Of a stretch of DNA of 25,744 nucleotides, positions 24,901 through 25,744 are shown piece by piece. Position numbers and translations under genes: made by a program. The stretch comes from Flavobacterium psychrophilum. Lineage in GTDB: Bacteria > Bacteroidota > Bacteroidia > Flavobacteriales > Flavobacteriaceae. The DNA is taken from contig CALPPS020000029.1 of assembly GCA_943325515.2 (NCBI GenBank), positions 1-25,744 on the forward strand. Direction: 5' to 3'. The notes below the pieces were generated by a model. It was given only the letters and a program-made list of their open reading frames with translations, had not been told where the DNA came from and ran no database searches. Numbering within the stretch: position 1 is the first letter of the stretch; each line of letters opens with the position of its first letter.

Positions 24901-25744
24901 CCAAGCTACGACATCTCAATCTTATTTACCATATGGAACTAAAATCGTAAGCAATAAAAATTCAATTTTAGTAAAATTTGATGGGGTTACCAATCAAGCA
25001 ACAGCTAAACTATACCTTGGGGTTAAATCAGTTAACGGAGTTGGTGCATCTGTAAAAAGTAATGCAACAAATACGGATGTTGTAGCTAACAATAATATAC
25101 CAGGATTATTTTACAATACATACACTGAAGTTCCTACTGCACCAGTTGCTACTACATTAACAAATTTAAGTTCTGTTTTTAATCTTACAGGGACTTCGCC
25201 TTCAACAGCTTTGTTGTTAACATTATCAGCAACAGTACCAGCGGCTCCAACAACATTAGTTTTATCTAATCCGGCTGTAGGAACAACTGCTGTAACAGTT
25301 GTTAGTAAATTTATTGGTAAAAACACTACTTTTAAACTAACTGCAGCAGCTTCTGCTTTAGCAAGTAGTTATTCATGGGAATTACCAAATGGAGTAAATA
25401 GAACTGACGCAGATGGAGCTTCTGTGGAAGGTTCAACTAGCATAGATCCATTTATCTATGTTAATTTTGAAAATGTAGCTTCAGCAACAACTTCTTTAGT
25501 GTTTGGTGTGAAAGCGGTAAATGGCAGAGGATCTTCGTCATCTATCAATGTTGCTCCTAACTTAGATAGAACTGCTAAACTATTAACAGTTACTGCAACA
25601 GTTCCAGCGGCTCCAGCCACTTTTACTATGACTAATGATGCTGTAAGTACTACAGCAGCAGTCACTGTTATTAGTAAATTTATCGGAACGTCTACTGAAT
25701 TCACTCTAAGAGCAGCAGCTTCAGTTTTAGCTAATACTTATTCA
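21950..25744 (+). CDS. Large secreted modular surface protein (3' end outside window)
   Basis: One frame is open for 1265 codons without a stop and runs off the window. A signal peptide (MKKNYFIAILALIVNFASA, then Q) opens the protein. Residues about 60-420 form a beta-rich, right-handed-helix-like domain with blocks known from Bacteroidota secreted proteins: LTIQPGVIVKG, PGDWGGIILLGKA, SHSGDDSFEWFGG and DDDFDTDNGYNG. Residues about 499-580 are an Ig-like module (NRTYCKGDVATPLTATL; LNYWVSQVN), and 583-690 are PKD-like (YLWTVPNGVNIT). Further modules of Thr/Ala-rich sequence follow, some repeated. Secretion by the type IX system is likely from the architecture, but the C-terminal sorting domain is outside the window. 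A role in adhesion or substrate capture is inference. It is on the same strand as the GH1 operon but has its own promoter-like region. Confidence 0.85.
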   Translation, partial: MKKNYFIAILALIVNFASAQIEPTTYRGAFAPAPTPMWTDSWTNWDPQNEPYTDPAAANVVNQTTNITTNTTWTTGKTYKLTGLIYVTNNATLTIQPGVIVKGVYTNTGTALIVTKGAKINAVGTATQPIVFTSNKPAGQRAPGDWGGIILLGKAGFNVNSGINNIEGITATVNTEYGGGTSPIQTDNSGTLKYCRIEFPGFVFSPNNEINGLTFGAVGSGTTIDYVQVSHSGDDSFEWFGGSVNCKHLVAYKGLDDDFDTDNGYNGIVQFGLVVRDPSLADNPSISTSEGFESDNNAGGTVTAGTNNTSAIFTNCTLIGPKFRASIAPTVTIASGYERALRLRRATELKVFNSIFLDFKSNILFIDGSAALANAAATTPKLIFKNNTLAGTLDGTYTSGFNLNGTDALKIPVVPATNPVTYQPLPAYLSSNTVQSFSVSTTEGVNSVLTKAYGTSSTEWAAGNLATTPTNLDYRPVSSTGADFTDSSMTPYITAVVGESPIVSNRTYCKGDVATPLTATLTTTGVSLKWYTVASGGTASLIAPTPSTSNAPATLNYWVSQVNNLGADSARVQLTVTVNAIPTEALAAITGTNPDALTTTAAITEVGKFVGTTSSFTYTTSNITEGNTYLWTVPNGVNITNGQGTATITVNYANVPAGAGTIGSINVQSVNSNGCKNAAKTLTITKALPAAPATLVLTNRALPGTAATSAITNFGNYMGQSTALTLTAAAVATASAYEWELPTGVNLAIPNTATTVTTTNTYTAEPFLSPNTPGTTIGTKFWTVTKTDYTHDVNGVTTTTSVSTAKQNIVGTGTITFTITAGAIGINQVNTLFTYNGDTYILTTATTATSTSVVCAVVFPLAGSNYPRYGSNTTGNLTKVSDGSTIAFSKIAVTQGRTYTFTIAAGQIGVKPAGSVFTYNGDTYYLATATTATSTSVVCYVADPQPAGNYPSGVTTNTNVANTYLTDAITEAKTYFSKIVKAGYQATTSQSYLPYGTKIVSNKNSILVKFDGVTNQATAKLYLGVKSVNGVGASVKSNATNTDVVANNNIPGLFYNTYTEVPTAPVATTLTNLSSVFNLTGTSPSTALLLTLSATVPAAPTTLVLSNPAVGTTAVTVVSKFIGKNTTFKLTAAASALASSYSWELPNGVNRTDADGASVEGSTSIDPFIYVNFENVASATTSLVFGVKAVNGRGSSSSINVAPNLDRTAKLLTVTATVPAAPATFTMTNDAVSTTAAVTVISKFIGTSTEFTLRAAASVLANTYS
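24389..24829 (+). repeat. Internal 84-residue repeat, two copies, in the large surface protein
   Basis: The block around TFTITAG-IGI...FTYNGDTY followed by TATTATSTSVVC begins near 24395 and recurs near 24647, a 252-bp period. The two copies differ at several residues (for example YILTT and YYLAT) but share order and length, so they arose by tandem duplication. Confidence 0.8.
25235..25744 (+). repeat. Repeated 122-residue modules beginning VPAAP, second copy cut by window end
   Basis: VPAAPTTLVLSN (about 25235) and VPAAPATFTMTN (about 25601) start modules 366 bp apart that also share VVSKFIGKNTTFKLTAAAS versus VISKFIGTSTEFTLRAAAS. An earlier, more divergent relative starts with LPAAPATLVLTN near 24011. 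The array continues past the window edge. Confidence 0.8.

Noticed and set aside
25111..25704. Two minus-strand frames with similar peptides (VPINLLTTVTAVV type)
   Set aside because: Their similarity only mirrors the tandem modules on the plus strand; they are antisense shadows.

Overview
The window looks like chromosomal DNA from a Flavobacterium-type member of the Bacteroidota. The evidence is strong A+T bias, signal peptides ending in SQ or AQ, a TonB-dependent receptor and other proteins with carboxypeptidase-D-like N-terminal domains, a lipoprotein with a K-(D/E)-rich surface-export motif, a large Ig/PKD-type surface protein, and several upstream TAnnTTTG elements (the Bacteroidota -7 promoter box). 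No species can be named from sequence alone.

Layout. 1-2598: the 3' end of an unidentified gene, type I asparaginase, tRNA-Ser(GGA), an outer-membrane beta-barrel protein and a convergent membrane protein. 2600-7340: an accessory island with a small XRE regulator and a three-fold array of 'A' genes (surface lipoprotein or C-terminal fragments of it) alternating with 'B' genes (secreted carboxypeptidase-D-like proteins). 7340-12813, minus strand: rpoN, asnS and an RND/MMPL-type exporter. 13001-21730, plus strand: a CPA2 cation/proton antiporter, a TonB-dependent receptor, a PlcP/LpxH-type metallophosphoesterase, a GT-B glycosyltransferase and a GH1 beta-glucosidase. 21950-end: at least 1265 codons of a secreted modular surface protein that runs off the window.

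Most unusual region. In the A/B array, A1 (3273-3911) is a full-length lipoprotein. A2 (4820-5089) and A3 (6147-6410) carry only its last third. The three share a perfect 58-bp block in the same frame; A2 and A3 are identical over 143 bp and then become unrelated within one codon. Each divergent tip is about 45 residues, begins with R-R-aromatic-aromatic-G and contains a Cys pair 28-32 residues apart, and each is followed by its own B gene. The A3 unit is joined to a duplicated 57-bp piece of the rpoN 3' end at a 12-bp microhomology, which records an unequal crossover. Because all repeats are direct, recombination at the 58-bp block would put the A2 or A3 tip and its B gene onto the A1 body. 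This resembles orphan tip/immunity modules of polymorphic toxins, or a tip-switching surface antigen, but the tips match no family I recognise.

Second theme. The phosphoesterase has the sequence pattern of PlcP, the phospholipase C used in phosphate-starvation lipid remodelling. It overlaps a glycosyltransferase gene by 4 bp and is followed by a beta-glucosidase. TTAACA direct repeats with about 11-bp spacing, like Pho boxes, lie upstream of the TonB receptor that heads this run and upstream of the large surface protein. I infer a phosphate-stress glycolipid operon; this is untested.
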